A DNA stretch of 64,000 nt from UBA1563 sp041667115 (lineage in GTDB: Bacteria > Bacteroidota > Ignavibacteria > Ignavibacteriales > Ignavibacteriaceae): assembly GCA_041667115.1 (NCBI GenBank), contig JBAYFO010000007.1:1-64000 (forward strand), in the 5' to 3' direction. The position numbers were made by a program, and so were the translations under genes. Numbering within the stretch: the stretch's first letter is position 1; each line of letters begins with the position of its first letter. This document shows, piece by piece, positions 35,067 to 44,972 of this stretch. A model generated the notes under the pieces. The model did no database searches and was not told the origin of the DNA. It worked only from the letters and a program-made list of their open reading frames with translations.

Positions 35067-35921
35067 CTATTTGCCTTTTTTCCCTTTCAGGTTCTTGGCA
35101 TCCTTCAACAATTTTTTATTGTCCGATTCAAGTCGTCTTTTCAACTTTTGAATGTCTTCTTCGGCTGGTAATTGCTCAGGCTTTATTCCGCTTTTCCCCA
35201 ATAGGGCTCTAACATCCTGATTATTTTTTATATGTTCACCGGTAATCTTGTTTTCACCTTTCAGATCATTTTTCTTTACGTTAAAGTTGGTAATCTCAGT
35301 AGCCAATTGTTTGGCAGAAATGGTAATGGTTGGCAAAAAATCAGCTAACGGTCTGTTTGCGGCAATGCCTAATTTGCGTTTCATTGCACTGGTGTTGTTA
35401 CCGCCAAACAAAGCCCAATCGCCTTTGCTCCGGATATTGGCAAAGCCTTTATTGTCAACACCTCTTTCGTAAATATTTTTTGATAATTCAGTTTCGGCGG
35501 CGACTAATTTTTCTCTTGCCTTCAACCGTTCCATCAATTGGATACGTTCTTCCAACAATTCCTGCTTGCGGGTTTGTATGGCAAAATAGCTTTGTGCAAA
35601 GGCTATTTGTTCTTTCTTAGGATCGCCATTTTGAGCAATGAGGTAACAGGCATACCGGGTAAGCATGATATCGTCCTGCTTTCTTTCTGCACCAGAGCCA
35701 ATCTTGACCATTTTGTTGACATCAACGAAATGGTCGGAAGCCGCTTCACCAGTGGTTTTGCAGCTTTCTTTTGCCTTATCAACAGCATTTAAAAAATTAC
35801 GCCAATCGGCGTAACCCAAAAGTTCCTGTAATTCTCTGGCAAGCCAATATTCTACACCGTCTTGCTCGTAGGCATATTCTTCAAAAGATTGGTTGAGTTT
35901 GGCTATTCTTTCTTTTTCCAT
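35067..35921 (-). CDS. dinD: DNA-damage-inducible protein D-like
   Basis: The 284 aa protein resembles DinD throughout: an N-terminal Bro-N-like domain with YWLARELQELLGYADWRNF, then ISLMLTRYACYLIAQNGDPKKEQIAFAQSYFA in variant form, and a helical middle with NIRSKGDWALFGGNNTSAMKRKLG. A basic, coiled C-terminus ends KNLKGKKGK. E. coli DinD is SOS-regulated and inhibits RecA filament activities. No LexA-type box is obvious upstream here. Homologues are often found beside restriction systems, which fits the restriction remnant directly downstream. Length and motifs look intact. Confidence 0.85.
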   Translation of the reverse strand: MEKERIAKLNQSFEEYAYEQDGVEYWLARELQELLGYADWRNFLNAVDKAKESCKTTGEAASDHFVDVNKMVKIGSGAERKQDDIMLTRYACYLIAQNGDPKKEQIAFAQSYFAIQTRKQELLEERIQLMERLKAREKLVAAETELSKNIYERGVDNKGFANIRSKGDWALFGGNNTSAMKRKLGIAANRPLADFLPTITISAKQLATEITNFNVKKNDLKGENKITGEHIKNNQDVRALLGKSGIKPEQLPAEEDIQKLKRRLESDNKKLLKDAKNLKGKKGK

Positions 35922-36131
35922 TTTATATGGTCTTAATATCTATTTTAATATCTCTCATTTATAACACTGTTTTTGTTTTCAACTTTCATTTATGCGTCAT
36001 CAAATTCTTACTTTAGCAATATCGGGATTGGTTTTGTAGTATGTCTAAAGATTTTCCATTCATCGAAAGAAATTTAATTAAATTTTGTTTATAAAGGCAA
36101 AACCGTGCATGATTTTTTAACTTTAAAAACA

Positions 36132-36163
36132 AAAAAGGCATACCAAAAATGATATGCCTTTTT
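36132..36163. terminator. Rho-independent terminator
   Basis: AAAAAGGCATA, a short A-rich loop and TATGCCTTTTT form a strong stem 20 bp beyond the stop of the PorV-like gene. It ends the surface-protein operon on the minus strand and is symmetrical enough to work both ways. Confidence 0.85.
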
Positions 36164-36184
36164 CAATTAAAAGAGTAACAGTAC

Positions 36185-37195
36185 TTAGAACTTAATACCC
36201 ATAGAAAAATGCTGGGTATTTTTTAGCATACCGAAATCCTGGTAGGCGTAATCAAGAGATACACCGAGACCGGGGAAGAATTCATACATCAGTCCAAGGC
36301 CAAGAGTTAAGCCTTCTTCCGAGTTTGTGAGAAACAATGATTTGTATCCGCCGCGGAGTGCGATCATATTTTCAAAGACGTATTCCGCACCAACATTAAC
36401 CGATTCGGCATTGTCGTTTGGATGCATCGCGTCTGCGCCTAATGTTAAGCGATGCTCTTCCGTGTTTAGGACGTCCATTGCAAACCCGACTCTAAACGTT
36501 AAAGGAAGAGGGAAATTGTCGGTGTTAAAGGTAGCCAGAATTTGGTCATTGTTACCGTAAATATTCGGGTTAATATCGTGTAGGACGTATAGATCTTTTC
36601 CATCCATTTTCATATCGGTCCCGAAGTTGGTAATAGTAGCAGCCATTCTTAATCCATACAAATCCGAATTAAAAAGAATTCCCAGATCAACTGCAACCGC
36701 AGAAGCGGAGGTATTCCAAATAGATTGGTTAATATATTTAAGATTGCCGCCGATAGAAAAGCGGTCGGTCAGATTATAGGCGTAGGTAACCGCAAGAGAA
36801 TAATCTTTTGCGGAGAACATTTCGCCGGTTCCATCAGGTTCGCGCAACGTTGTTACTTCCATCTTACCGTAATCAAGATAGGTTAAGCTTAATCCGACAG
36901 TTCCCATATCACCCAGGTTTAACGCAGCACCAGCCCAATTATAGGTGATATCCGCAAACCATTTGGTATGCTCGAAGAATACTTCATTCCCGGTAATTCT
37001 GGAAGCGCCTGCGGGATTCCAATAAAGCGAAGTGATATCATTCGCAGTAGCAGAAAAGGCGCCGCCCATTGCAACCGGGCGGGAACCAACACCAATATTA
37101 AGGAAAGGCGCCGCAGTTGAACCGACTTTCGTTTGTGCAAAAGAAAGTCCGGTTATAAAGATCAATACATTTATAATAATAAAAAGTTTTTTCAT
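36185..37195 (-). CDS. PorV/PorQ-family outer-membrane protein
   Basis: The 336 aa protein has a signal peptide (MKKLFIIINVLIFITGLSFAQ), then TAAPFLNIGVGSRPVAMGGAF and DITSLYWNPAGAS, the start typical of the PorV/UPF0164 branch of FadL-like barrels, and ends in Phe (SMGIKF). In T9SS bacteria PorV shuttles cargo to the attachment complex; many Ignavibacteria carry several paralogues next to secreted proteins. It follows the giant secreted protein by 13 bp, so it is probably its dedicated partner. Confidence 0.85.
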   Translation of the reverse strand: MKKLFIIINVLIFITGLSFAQTKVGSTAAPFLNIGVGSRPVAMGGAFSATANDITSLYWNPAGASRITGNEVFFEHTKWFADITYNWAGAALNLGDMGTVGLSLTYLDYGKMEVTTLREPDGTGEMFSAKDYSLAVTYAYNLTDRFSIGGNLKYINQSIWNTSASAVAVDLGILFNSDLYGLRMAATITNFGTDMKMDGKDLYVLHDINPNIYGNNDQILATFNTDNFPLPLTFRVGFAMDVLNTEEHRLTLGADAMHPNDNAESVNVGAEYVFENMIALRGGYKSLFLTNSEEGLTLGLGLMYEFFPGLGVSLDYAYQDFGMLKNTQHFSMGIKF

Positions 37196-37208
37196 CTCTC
37201 AAACTCCG

Positions 37209-40200
37209 TTATTTAATGAGAGCAAATTTGCTAATTTTGGTTCCGATACCCGGCGCATCCACTACAAATACATACACGCCGAACGCAACGTCTAGATTTT
37301 CATCGGAACGTAAATTCCAATAGACATCGCCCACAAACAGATCGTTGTTCGTTAAGGTTTTCACTAATTCACCTCGCACCGTAAAGATCGAAATTTTCGA
37401 TCCGGGAGGTATCCGGGTAAAGCGAATTTCTCTTTCCCCTCTACCGCTTGTTTGCGTACTCAGTAACCTTGATTCCGCCTCGTGCGTTACCACATAAGGA
37501 TTCGGAACTACTCTAATCTTATCTAAATCACTCTTCGCGAGACCGTTATCTATGCTAGCCTGATCAATAGAAAAAGTAACTTGATCATTTCGATTGAACG
37601 GTTTGGTCGTATAGATTTTTAGGAAACCGGAAGTTTCGAGAGGAACGTTTAGCGTATCATAAGTAATTGTAACATTAAACGTCCGATAATTTTTCCCTCC
37701 AATATCTTCCTTAAAGAGAATATAATAAGCAGTGCTTAACACTCCCTGAGTCCAATAAGCAAATTTGATGTACTTACCGGTTGTTAAATTCTTTACTTTA
37801 AAATTAACCACTTTAGCGGGGTATCTATCTGAAGCAAAGAGACCTAACGTATCGGCAACCGATGTATCGGCAGGAGCATTATAAAACTCCACTTGATAAT
37901 CATACGGCATCGGAATTCCCGCCGCTGAAGGTTTGGTTTGCGGAGGAGGGAAAACTCTAAACGAATACTTTGGAAGTCTTACTGTTGAAGAAATCCCTTC
38001 GAATTTAGATCTGAGAGTATCTGTTTTAATCACGTTGTCATTATATAGTTGCACTCTAAATCCATGAACAATTTTTGTTTCGCCGTTGAAGGTAGTGCTT
38101 TTATCAACTAACGTGTCAGTTGTTCCCACATAGATCGTGGTATCAGTTACCTTAGACACGCCGTTAACAAAAATCTCAACATTTTTCGGAACCGAAATTG
38201 TTTCTCCGGGTTTAACAAGATATTGGGCACTTAAAGAAGGAATCTTCACCGTATCCGGAGTCACTAAATCTATTAAAGACCAATTAGAGGTATACCCCTG
38301 CAATGCGGTATCTTGAAAAGCAATTTGATATTGATTGTTAGAACGAATTGCATGATCGTCCACCATCTCAACTTCAACCGAACCGGTGCCTCTAAAATTT
38401 GCTGATTTTTGATACAAACCGATTTTAGCAGGCTTATATCCTGAAGGGCGGAACCCCGGAGTTATATGCCCCGTATTCTCATCAGTAACAATTTCCCCGG
38501 TCGCTGTTCTATCAATAAACTTTGAATTTTCCGAAGGGAAAATATCTAACTTTGCTTCACCGGCATCATAAGCGCAAACTGCATAGTAGTATGTTTCACC
38601 TTTGATAACCGTCGAATCAATAAATTTATTAACAATACCCGTATTGGATCCAAGATAGTAGGTTGTACCCCCAACTTGTTCAAGGAGAGAGGCTGAAGGA
38701 TAAAAGAATCCTGAAATACTATCTTTAAGATCGAACTGAGCGATCGGTTTATCAAATGATAACGTTCCGAGGGCATTTGTAATCTGACGGGAATCGATAA
38801 ATCCAGCATCGGTGGCACGATAAATTTTATATCCTTGAAAATCTTTTTTCTTAGTAATAAAATCTTTTGAGTTTTCTACCGGATTTCCATCCCAATAAAT
38901 AACGACATTGCCATCTTCCTGGGTAACAGTAATTTTCGGTTTTTTAGGAGGTTGCGGGAATTTATACCCGGCATTATAAATTTGTTGTACAATATTTTTG
39001 CTGCGGGTAATATCATTATAGTCGACACCAAAAAGAAGAGCAACCGAAAACCGTTCGGTCTGGTTTGGTTTAAGAGGGAAATAACCGGAAGCATAAATAA
39101 AGTCTCCATCCATCGGTCTGGGAGGGACAACATCAAATCTACCAGGGAACATTCTCGTCCAAACAAGTGCATCATCGCTTAAATCAGGAGCTGCAGAAAT
39201 TTCAAAGAAATTAAAACTTGTTAGCCCAATTTGATCTGATTCATCCGGGTCTGTTCTTCCAAAATTCGGTTCACCCTGGTCAGGGATTCCATTTCCTTCA
39301 GTTCCATTGGCATCGGGGCGTATATAATTCGGGTCATCTTTTCCAACACCATCGGAGCCGACATCATCAACTAAAGGATCCCAATCACCATCTTCATCGC
39401 CGAAAAAATGTGATTTTAGGAGAACATTTTTATTAGCGTCCAAAACATAACTTGAAACAATATTTCCAGCTGCGTTATCCCGTTTTTCATCAATCAACGG
39501 GTCATCAACAGCAATATTGTTTTTATAATCTTTATAACGCAAACCGGGGAGACCTTTTTTGTTTCTTGTTTCAAAATGAATCGCTTCATTCTCATCAATC
39601 AAACCATCAAGATCATTGTCAATACCATCATAGGCGGTAGTTGAGGGAATTGAAACTCCGCCTGAGGTAGAGGCAATGTTTCCTTCGCGGAATTTTGTAA
39701 CACCGGGATTAATGATAAACCTGACTCCCATCGAATAAACCGTATCTTGAGTAGGTGTTACCGTGTGTAAAGTTCTTACGTAAGTGACGGGATCAATTAA
39801 CACAACTACATCACCAGCCTTATAAACTATCGAATCGAAATCCGTTTTCACAAAAGTTTTTGCAACCGGGTTTGGATCATCGTCATCATTATCAATTCCA
39901 TCAAAAGGATTGCCGGGAGACTCAAGATAAGCGTAGCCAACATATCCAACCTTTTGTCCATGGTTACCAATTCCATCGTTATCCCAAGAATAGGTTATCC
40001 AAGCATCAATGTCAAAAAATCCAAGATCGTCGCCGCTATCTCCATCGCCACCGGCTAAGGTACCAACAACAGTTCCAAAATCAGCTTTTTTAAAATTATA
40101 GGTTCCTTCATTTTTTATATCATACAACCAGAAGATTGTATTTTCCGCTAGAAAACTTGCCCACTGAAAACCACGGACAGCTAATTGCAAACCCATTCCG

Positions 40201-40850
40201 TGTCTTGTAGGATCAGTAGAATCAGGTTGAAAAAGAGTAGCATTGAGGTTTACAACATTATCGGCACCGTTAAATTCATCATCCCATTGATCATCTGCCC
40301 AATAATAGCTTTCCTGATCAGCATTAATTTGTCCGCGTCCAAAATAACCGTCCCACTCAGAAACGCCATTTGGATCTGTCCAATCGGGATGATCACGCCA
40401 ACCGCCAATAGGCCATGTGCCAGGCAAATGGCTCATTGCAATTCCTTCATTAATCTTACTTTCATAGGCGGGATTATTAAAACCGGGCATCGGGTTAAAA
40501 CCCCAGAAATAATTATATGTGGGATTTTTTTCATTCCCCTGTCCATTTCTTGGTCCGCGCGAGATGGTGACAGAATGAAGAGTATCTCCCTTTAAATTAA
40601 CAAATTCAAGTCCGATAAGGGGAATACAGTCGCCGATATAATTTTCGCCGGAACCCCTAGGCCATTCACCGCGAATATCGGTCCCGACATTATATCCGGA
40701 GATTTGTCCATCGTTATAAAAGGAAATAGCGACTCTATTTCCTTTATGAAATCCTATTCTTCTTAAACTCGGATCACTTCGTTGAGCAAAGAGACTGCCA
40801 GCCGCAAGTAAAACGATGAGAACTAAATTTTTATAATATTTTATTTTCAT
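37209..40850 (-). CDS. Giant secreted protein with T9SS-type C-terminal domain
   Basis: The 1213 aa protein has a signal peptide (MKIKYYKNLVLIVLLAAGSLFAQ) and Asp-rich calcium-binding-like repeats (DGIDNDDDDPN at about 315, DGIDNDLDGLIDENE at about 405, further Asp-rich loops at about 480-530). A fibronectin-type region lies at about 635-790. The C-terminal domain begins VVPNPYV, contains RFTRIPPGSKISIFTVRGELVKTL (not written further) and ends ISKFALIK, like T9SS sorting domains. It is probably exported to the cell surface. The function of the unique middle is unknown. It sits between a TonB receptor (upstream, 17 bp) and a PorV-like gene. Confidence 0.85.
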   Translation of the reverse strand: MKIKYYKNLVLIVLLAAGSLFAQRSDPSLRRIGFHKGNRVAISFYNDGQISGYNVGTDIRGEWPRGSGENYIGDCIPLIGLEFVNLKGDTLHSVTISRGPRNGQGNEKNPTYNYFWGFNPMPGFNNPAYESKINEGIAMSHLPGTWPIGGWRDHPDWTDPNGVSEWDGYFGRGQINADQESYYWADDQWDDEFNGADNVVNLNATLFQPDSTDPTRHGMGLQLAVRGFQWASFLAENTIFWLYDIKNEGTYNFKKADFGTVVGTLAGGDGDSGDDLGFFDIDAWITYSWDNDGIGNHGQKVGYVGYAYLESPGNPFDGIDNDDDDPNPVAKTFVKTDFDSIVYKAGDVVVLIDPVTYVRTLHTVTPTQDTVYSMGVRFIINPGVTKFREGNIASTSGGVSIPSTTAYDGIDNDLDGLIDENEAIHFETRNKKGLPGLRYKDYKNNIAVDDPLIDEKRDNAAGNIVSSYVLDANKNVLLKSHFFGDEDGDWDPLVDDVGSDGVGKDDPNYIRPDANGTEGNGIPDQGEPNFGRTDPDESDQIGLTSFNFFEISAAPDLSDDALVWTRMFPGRFDVVPPRPMDGDFIYASGYFPLKPNQTERFSVALLFGVDYNDITRSKNIVQQIYNAGYKFPQPPKKPKITVTQEDGNVVIYWDGNPVENSKDFITKKKDFQGYKIYRATDAGFIDSRQITNALGTLSFDKPIAQFDLKDSISGFFYPSASLLEQVGGTTYYLGSNTGIVNKFIDSTVIKGETYYYAVCAYDAGEAKLDIFPSENSKFIDRTATGEIVTDENTGHITPGFRPSGYKPAKIGLYQKSANFRGTGSVEVEMVDDHAIRSNNQYQIAFQDTALQGYTSNWSLIDLVTPDTVKIPSLSAQYLVKPGETISVPKNVEIFVNGVSKVTDTTIYVGTTDTLVDKSTTFNGETKIVHGFRVQLYNDNVIKTDTLRSKFEGISSTVRLPKYSFRVFPPPQTKPSAAGIPMPYDYQVEFYNAPADTSVADTLGLFASDRYPAKVVNFKVKNLTTGKYIKFAYWTQGVLSTAYYILFKEDIGGKNYRTFNVTITYDTLNVPLETSGFLKIYTTKPFNRNDQVTFSIDQASIDNGLAKSDLDKIRVVPNPYVVTHEAESRLLSTQTSGRGEREIRFTRIPPGSKISIFTVRGELVKTLTNNDLFVGDVYWNLRSDENLDVAFGVYVFVVDAPGIGTKISKFALIK

Positions 40851-40867
40851 AGCTAAGTGCCTTAGTG

Positions 40868-43624
40868 TTAAAAGTTAAAGGAAGCGCCGAGCTCAACTCT
40901 ACGCGGTTCTGAAAAAAATGTCGGATTGGTATAAAGTTCATCCAGAGTATTGTAATACATCGTAGGATTGATTTTCTGAGCGTCCAACTTTCCAAACGTA
41001 AATAATGGATCCCCGGTATCGCCATAAACCCCTCTCGGGTTATCGAGGTCGAGCAGGTTAAACACTTTAACAAACAATGAAATTTTGTAACCATTAAATT
41101 TGAAATCTTTGTAGGCTCGGATATCAATATTAAAAATACTCGGTTTCGTGTCGCTGTTCTTCGGGAAAGCGTTTTGCGTAACCAGCGTGTTTTTATTTGG
41201 TTGACGCGTATAAGGTTGGCCTGAATAATAATTGGCGATTAAAGAAAATCCAAAATTATCAGGTACTGTATAAGCCGCCGTAAGATTCAAAGTATGGGTT
41301 TGATCCCAATCTAACGGAGTAATAAACGTTTCCGGAGCCGCACCGCCTAACACAGCGTTTCTTGCATCGGCAGGATTAGAAGCATTTCCTTTTGTAACAG
41401 CATATGTATAATCAAGATTTATAGCTAACCCATCCATGAAACGTTTTTCAAACTTTACGATAATTCCTTTAGAAAATCCGAAATCAGAATTAGCATATTG
41501 GCTGTAGGATTTGGATCCTCCAAAAACTAAAACGTCATTTGTCTGCGTTCCGATAAGATCGCGAAAATCTTCGAAGAACATGGTAACATCGATAGCGATA
41601 TCTTCACCTATCTGTTGTTGAAGTCCGATTTCTCCTTTAACGGTTTTTTGCGGTTTCAGATCTGCGTTGCCAACCAGCCCTGCATTACCGGAAACATCAG
41701 CAAGTTTAAAATTGGGATTAGAGTAAAGCAATTCATAAGAAGGAAGCTGGAAAAAATGACCGTACGAAAAATGAATAACGCCTTTATCCGTAATAGGAAA
41801 CGCAATTCCTAAGCGTGGACTAAGTTGATATTTTATTTTTGCGTCTTTATACCAGTAGGTTTCTCTTTCCGCAAGTGAAACGCTCTTATTTTCTGGACGT
41901 ATTGGATTATTAATATCGGGATCAGTCGGGTCACTGAGGATAAAACTGTTAGGATTAAAAACATCCAAGCGAACACCGGCATTGAAAATTAAATTGAAGG
42001 CTTCAAACTTCGATTGAAAATATCCGGACATCTCCGTCGGTTCTTTAATATATTTGTCATAGTCGGTTGACGTAGCTGCAGGAGTAGTAACATTGTAAGG
42101 AAATGTTTTCGAGCCATCCACTAACAACGGCTGCAGGTTAATATTTTCATAATATAACCGATGCCTCTTAAATTCTCCGCCGAATTGAATGGAAATTTCT
42201 TTATTCAATTGCGAGGTCATATCTAACTTAGCAGAGAGTGACGATGTATTTCGCGTAAATCTATTAGTATTTGTTCCGCCTATAGCAAAACTGTAAGGCG
42301 GTGTCTGCAAGAAGCTATTATCAACATAAAAAGTGGGTTGCGCCGGATCTCCGGTGTAAACGTTCTCGAACAAATAATGATGATAATCTTTATAGAAGTA
42401 AGAAAGATTTAACGTGTAAAACGTAGAAGCGGATAATGCATGATTAAGACTGACAGTGTTTGAATAGCCTGTTTTAAATCTATGAAGATTATTGTCCGGT
42501 GTTAATCTGTTATTGCCGTCGTAATCCTGGTATTGTTGTTTATCAAGAATATAATTATAGCTTAAACGCATGCCGCTGCCTATGCGATAGGTTAATTTCG
42601 CCTGGCCAAAAACGCGGTCATTGGGGTTCATCGGAACATATTCACCACCGCCACTTTTCTGTACAAAATATCCTCCGCCTTGCGAAGCATCTTTTTCGCG
42701 TGCAAAATCGGTTACGAGGAAATCCCTCTTCCCGTAAAAATAGCCGGTGTTGTAATAATACCTTGCATTAACAAAGAAGAATAATTTTTCCCGAAGAATC
42801 GGACCACTTAAACTTCCTTCAAAATTTCGTATCGCTGTTGGATTAAAGTTGTTGATATTCCAGAATTTGTCATTCTTTGACGAGACATAATCTCCGACAT
42901 AGGATTGCAAACTTCCATTAAAATTGTCACCACCGTCTTTTGTAACAATATTGACAATCCCGGACATCGCTTGACCAAATTCAGCATTAAACGCGCCGGA
43001 GACAACTTGTAATTCCTGGATCGAATTAGTCGAAACATCGATAACATTGCTTCCGTCATACGCATCGGTAATAGGAACGCCGTCTATTTGAAAAGCGATC
43101 TGACCGCTTCTTCCGCCGCGTAAGTGAAGTTCACCACCGCCGCCTTTGGTAATACCAGCCTGCAGTTGCAACAAATCACCAACTTCGGTTACAGGAAGTT
43201 CGGAAATAAGTTCGTCGTTCATAATTGAGGTTGATGCAGTTAGATCTTTTTGCACCATAGGGCGCTCCGCAACAATAACGACGTCTTTAGAAATTGTAAC
43301 CGCATTGGAACTTAATTTTGCGTTTAAGGCAGTAGTAAGTCCTGTTGAAACATTAATGTTTTCATAGGTTGCGGTGTTATATCCAATAGCGCTTATCCGG
43401 ACGGAGTAAACTCCAGGCTTAAGATTGATGATTACAAAATCACCATCTAAATTTGATGCAGCGCCCTGAGTGGTTCCCAGGACAACAACATTTACGAAAG
43501 GAATCCCTTCGCTGTTAGCAGCATCGGTAATCTTTCCTGAGATTTTACCTGTCTGAGAGAAAGCAGAAAAGGATAAGAAAAATAAAATGATTGAACATAA
43601 AAATAATTGTCTATCAATTCTCAT
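40868..43624 (-). CDS. TonB-dependent receptor with carboxypeptidase-regulatory-like N-domain
   Basis: The 918 aa outer-membrane protein has a signal peptide (to SAFSQ), a carboxypeptidase-regulatory-like domain (GKISGKITDAANSEGIPFVN to about 105), and a plug with VVIVAERPMVQKDLTAS, LHLRGGRSGQIAFQIDGVPI and GIVNIVTKDGG. A long barrel ends in Phe (LGASFNF). No SusD partner is adjacent; instead it heads an operon with a giant T9SS cargo and a PorV-like protein. The ligand is unknown. In this group such receptors may act as surface scaffolds as well as transporters. Confidence 0.9.
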   Translation of the reverse strand: MRIDRQLFLCSIILFFLSFSAFSQTGKISGKITDAANSEGIPFVNVVVLGTTQGAASNLDGDFVIINLKPGVYSVRISAIGYNTATYENINVSTGLTTALNAKLSSNAVTISKDVVIVAERPMVQKDLTASTSIMNDELISELPVTEVGDLLQLQAGITKGGGGELHLRGGRSGQIAFQIDGVPITDAYDGSNVIDVSTNSIQELQVVSGAFNAEFGQAMSGIVNIVTKDGGDNFNGSLQSYVGDYVSSKNDKFWNINNFNPTAIRNFEGSLSGPILREKLFFFVNARYYYNTGYFYGKRDFLVTDFAREKDASQGGGYFVQKSGGGEYVPMNPNDRVFGQAKLTYRIGSGMRLSYNYILDKQQYQDYDGNNRLTPDNNLHRFKTGYSNTVSLNHALSASTFYTLNLSYFYKDYHHYLFENVYTGDPAQPTFYVDNSFLQTPPYSFAIGGTNTNRFTRNTSSLSAKLDMTSQLNKEISIQFGGEFKRHRLYYENINLQPLLVDGSKTFPYNVTTPAATSTDYDKYIKEPTEMSGYFQSKFEAFNLIFNAGVRLDVFNPNSFILSDPTDPDINNPIRPENKSVSLAERETYWYKDAKIKYQLSPRLGIAFPITDKGVIHFSYGHFFQLPSYELLYSNPNFKLADVSGNAGLVGNADLKPQKTVKGEIGLQQQIGEDIAIDVTMFFEDFRDLIGTQTNDVLVFGGSKSYSQYANSDFGFSKGIIVKFEKRFMDGLAINLDYTYAVTKGNASNPADARNAVLGGAAPETFITPLDWDQTHTLNLTAAYTVPDNFGFSLIANYYSGQPYTRQPNKNTLVTQNAFPKNSDTKPSIFNIDIRAYKDFKFNGYKISLFVKVFNLLDLDNPRGVYGDTGDPLFTFGKLDAQKINPTMYYNTLDELYTNPTFFSEPRRVELGASFNF

Positions 43625-43815
43625 GTGTAAGCCTCCCTACTCTCACATACTTGATAACTATGTTGATTATAAAAATAAATAATGAAAAAGTCTACCTATT
43701 TATGCACTTTTAATTTATATGTGCAGTCAAAAATAATCGATATTTCATTAATGTCAAAAAGAAAAAATCGATATGGCTGTTTTCTTCACTTTTTATGAAA
43801 ATTCTTCTCAATTTC

Positions 43816-43846
43816 ATTGGGAATAGTAAAAATATGAATACTTTTA
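43816..43846 (+). promoter_or_regulatory. Candidate promoter of the AI-2E-family gene
   Basis: ATTG (43816-43819), 19 nt, then TACTTTTA (43839-43846), matching TAnnTTTG except the last base, 25 bp upstream of the ATG. Confidence 0.4.
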
Positions 43847-43871
43847 CAGTGAATAATTTTAGAATAAATGC

Positions 43872-44972
43872 ATGAAAGAAAAATTTGAATCTAGCTCTAC
43901 TTTAATCTTTTTCGTTACTATCCTCGGATTAGTAGCGCTTGGAGTTCTTCTTTCCGAATTACAGAGCATCCTGCTTCCTTTTGTTATTGCATCGTTTCTC
44001 TTTATTCTTTTTTCACCGGTCAATACTTTCTTAACCGAAAAAAAAATTCCTCTCTGGATCATCATTGTTTTTAACATCATCATTATTTCGTTTATTTCAT
44101 TTGGAGTTATTCGATTTGTTGTAGATTCCGTGATGCGATTAACTGATGATCTCCCAAATTATTTTTCCAAACTTAATTTAATTGTTAGAAAAGCAGCCGT
44201 AGGGATGGGCATTAACGATCCTTATTTTAAATATTTTTCTCTCCAAAAAATATTAACAAAACTTGATTATAAAGCTCTTGCCGGAGGAGTTTTCAATTCA
44301 GCTTTCAGTTTGGTGGGAAACATTCTTTTTATTCTTCTATTCTTCATTTTTATTGAAAGCGGACATAAAGCTATCTACGCAGCAATCGGGCGCAGGTATT
44401 ATGGTGATGATTCCAATTCAGACGTAACTGAGACACCGGTGGAAGTTTCCGATGAAGAAGAAAAAGAAACTGAACATCAGCTTGCAAAAACATTAAATAC
44501 GATTACAGAACAAATTCAGAAATATATTATTTCGAAAATATCAATCAACCTTTTAGCAGGAATTTTCGTCGGCTTCTTTCTCTACATTTTAGGTATTGAC
44601 TTCCCTATTATGTGGGGACTCCTGACTTTTTTTCTTAATTTCATTCCTTCAATTGGTTCAGCAATTGCATTGGTCCTACCCACACTCATAGCTATTATTC
44701 AATACGAGTCGTTAAGCTATACTCTTTTAGTTGCCGGTGGTATGGGAGTTATTCAAACTGCATTTTTTAATTTGTTAGAGCCGCAATTGATCGGCAGGCG
44801 TTTAAACTTAAATCCGATAGCTATTCTTCTTTCGGTATTGATCTGGGGTTATATTTGGGGAATTCTCGGAATGCTCTTAGCCGTTCCTCTTACCGCGATC
44901 ATTAAAATAATTATTTCTAATTCTAAAAATCAAAACTTACGGTTTATCGCCGATCTTATGAGTCAAGAGTAA
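43872..44972 (+). CDS. AI-2E family transporter (PerM/YdiK-like)
   Basis: The 366 aa inner-membrane protein has about eight hydrophobic segments, with two near the N-terminus, a soluble central loop (about 90-200, including an acidic stretch ETPVEVSDEEEKETEHQ) and the C-terminal signature LTFFLNFIPSIGSAIALVLP followed by GRRLNLNPIAILLSVLIWGY. The family includes an AI-2 exporter and Na+/H+ antiporters, so the substrate is open. Its last 10 bp overlap the end of the convergent DUF4922 gene, with no terminator between. Confidence 0.85.
   Translation: MKEKFESSSTLIFFVTILGLVALGVLLSELQSILLPFVIASFLFILFSPVNTFLTEKKIPLWIIIVFNIIIISFISFGVIRFVVDSVMRLTDDLPNYFSKLNLIVRKAAVGMGINDPYFKYFSLQKILTKLDYKALAGGVFNSAFSLVGNILFILLFFIFIESGHKAIYAAIGRRYYGDDSNSDVTETPVEVSDEEEKETEHQLAKTLNTITEQIQKYIISKISINLLAGIFVGFFLYILGIDFPIMWGLLTFFLNFIPSIGSAIALVLPTLIAIIQYESLSYTLLVAGGMGVIQTAFFNLLEPQLIGRRLNLNPIAILLSVLIWGYIWGILGMLLAVPLTAIIKIIISNSKNQNLRFIADLMSQE

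Noticed and set aside
39218..40595. Several plus-strand open frames rich in His/Gln
   Set aside because: They are shadows of the giant secreted protein gene on the minus strand. Codon-phase bias and domain matches lie on the minus strand.
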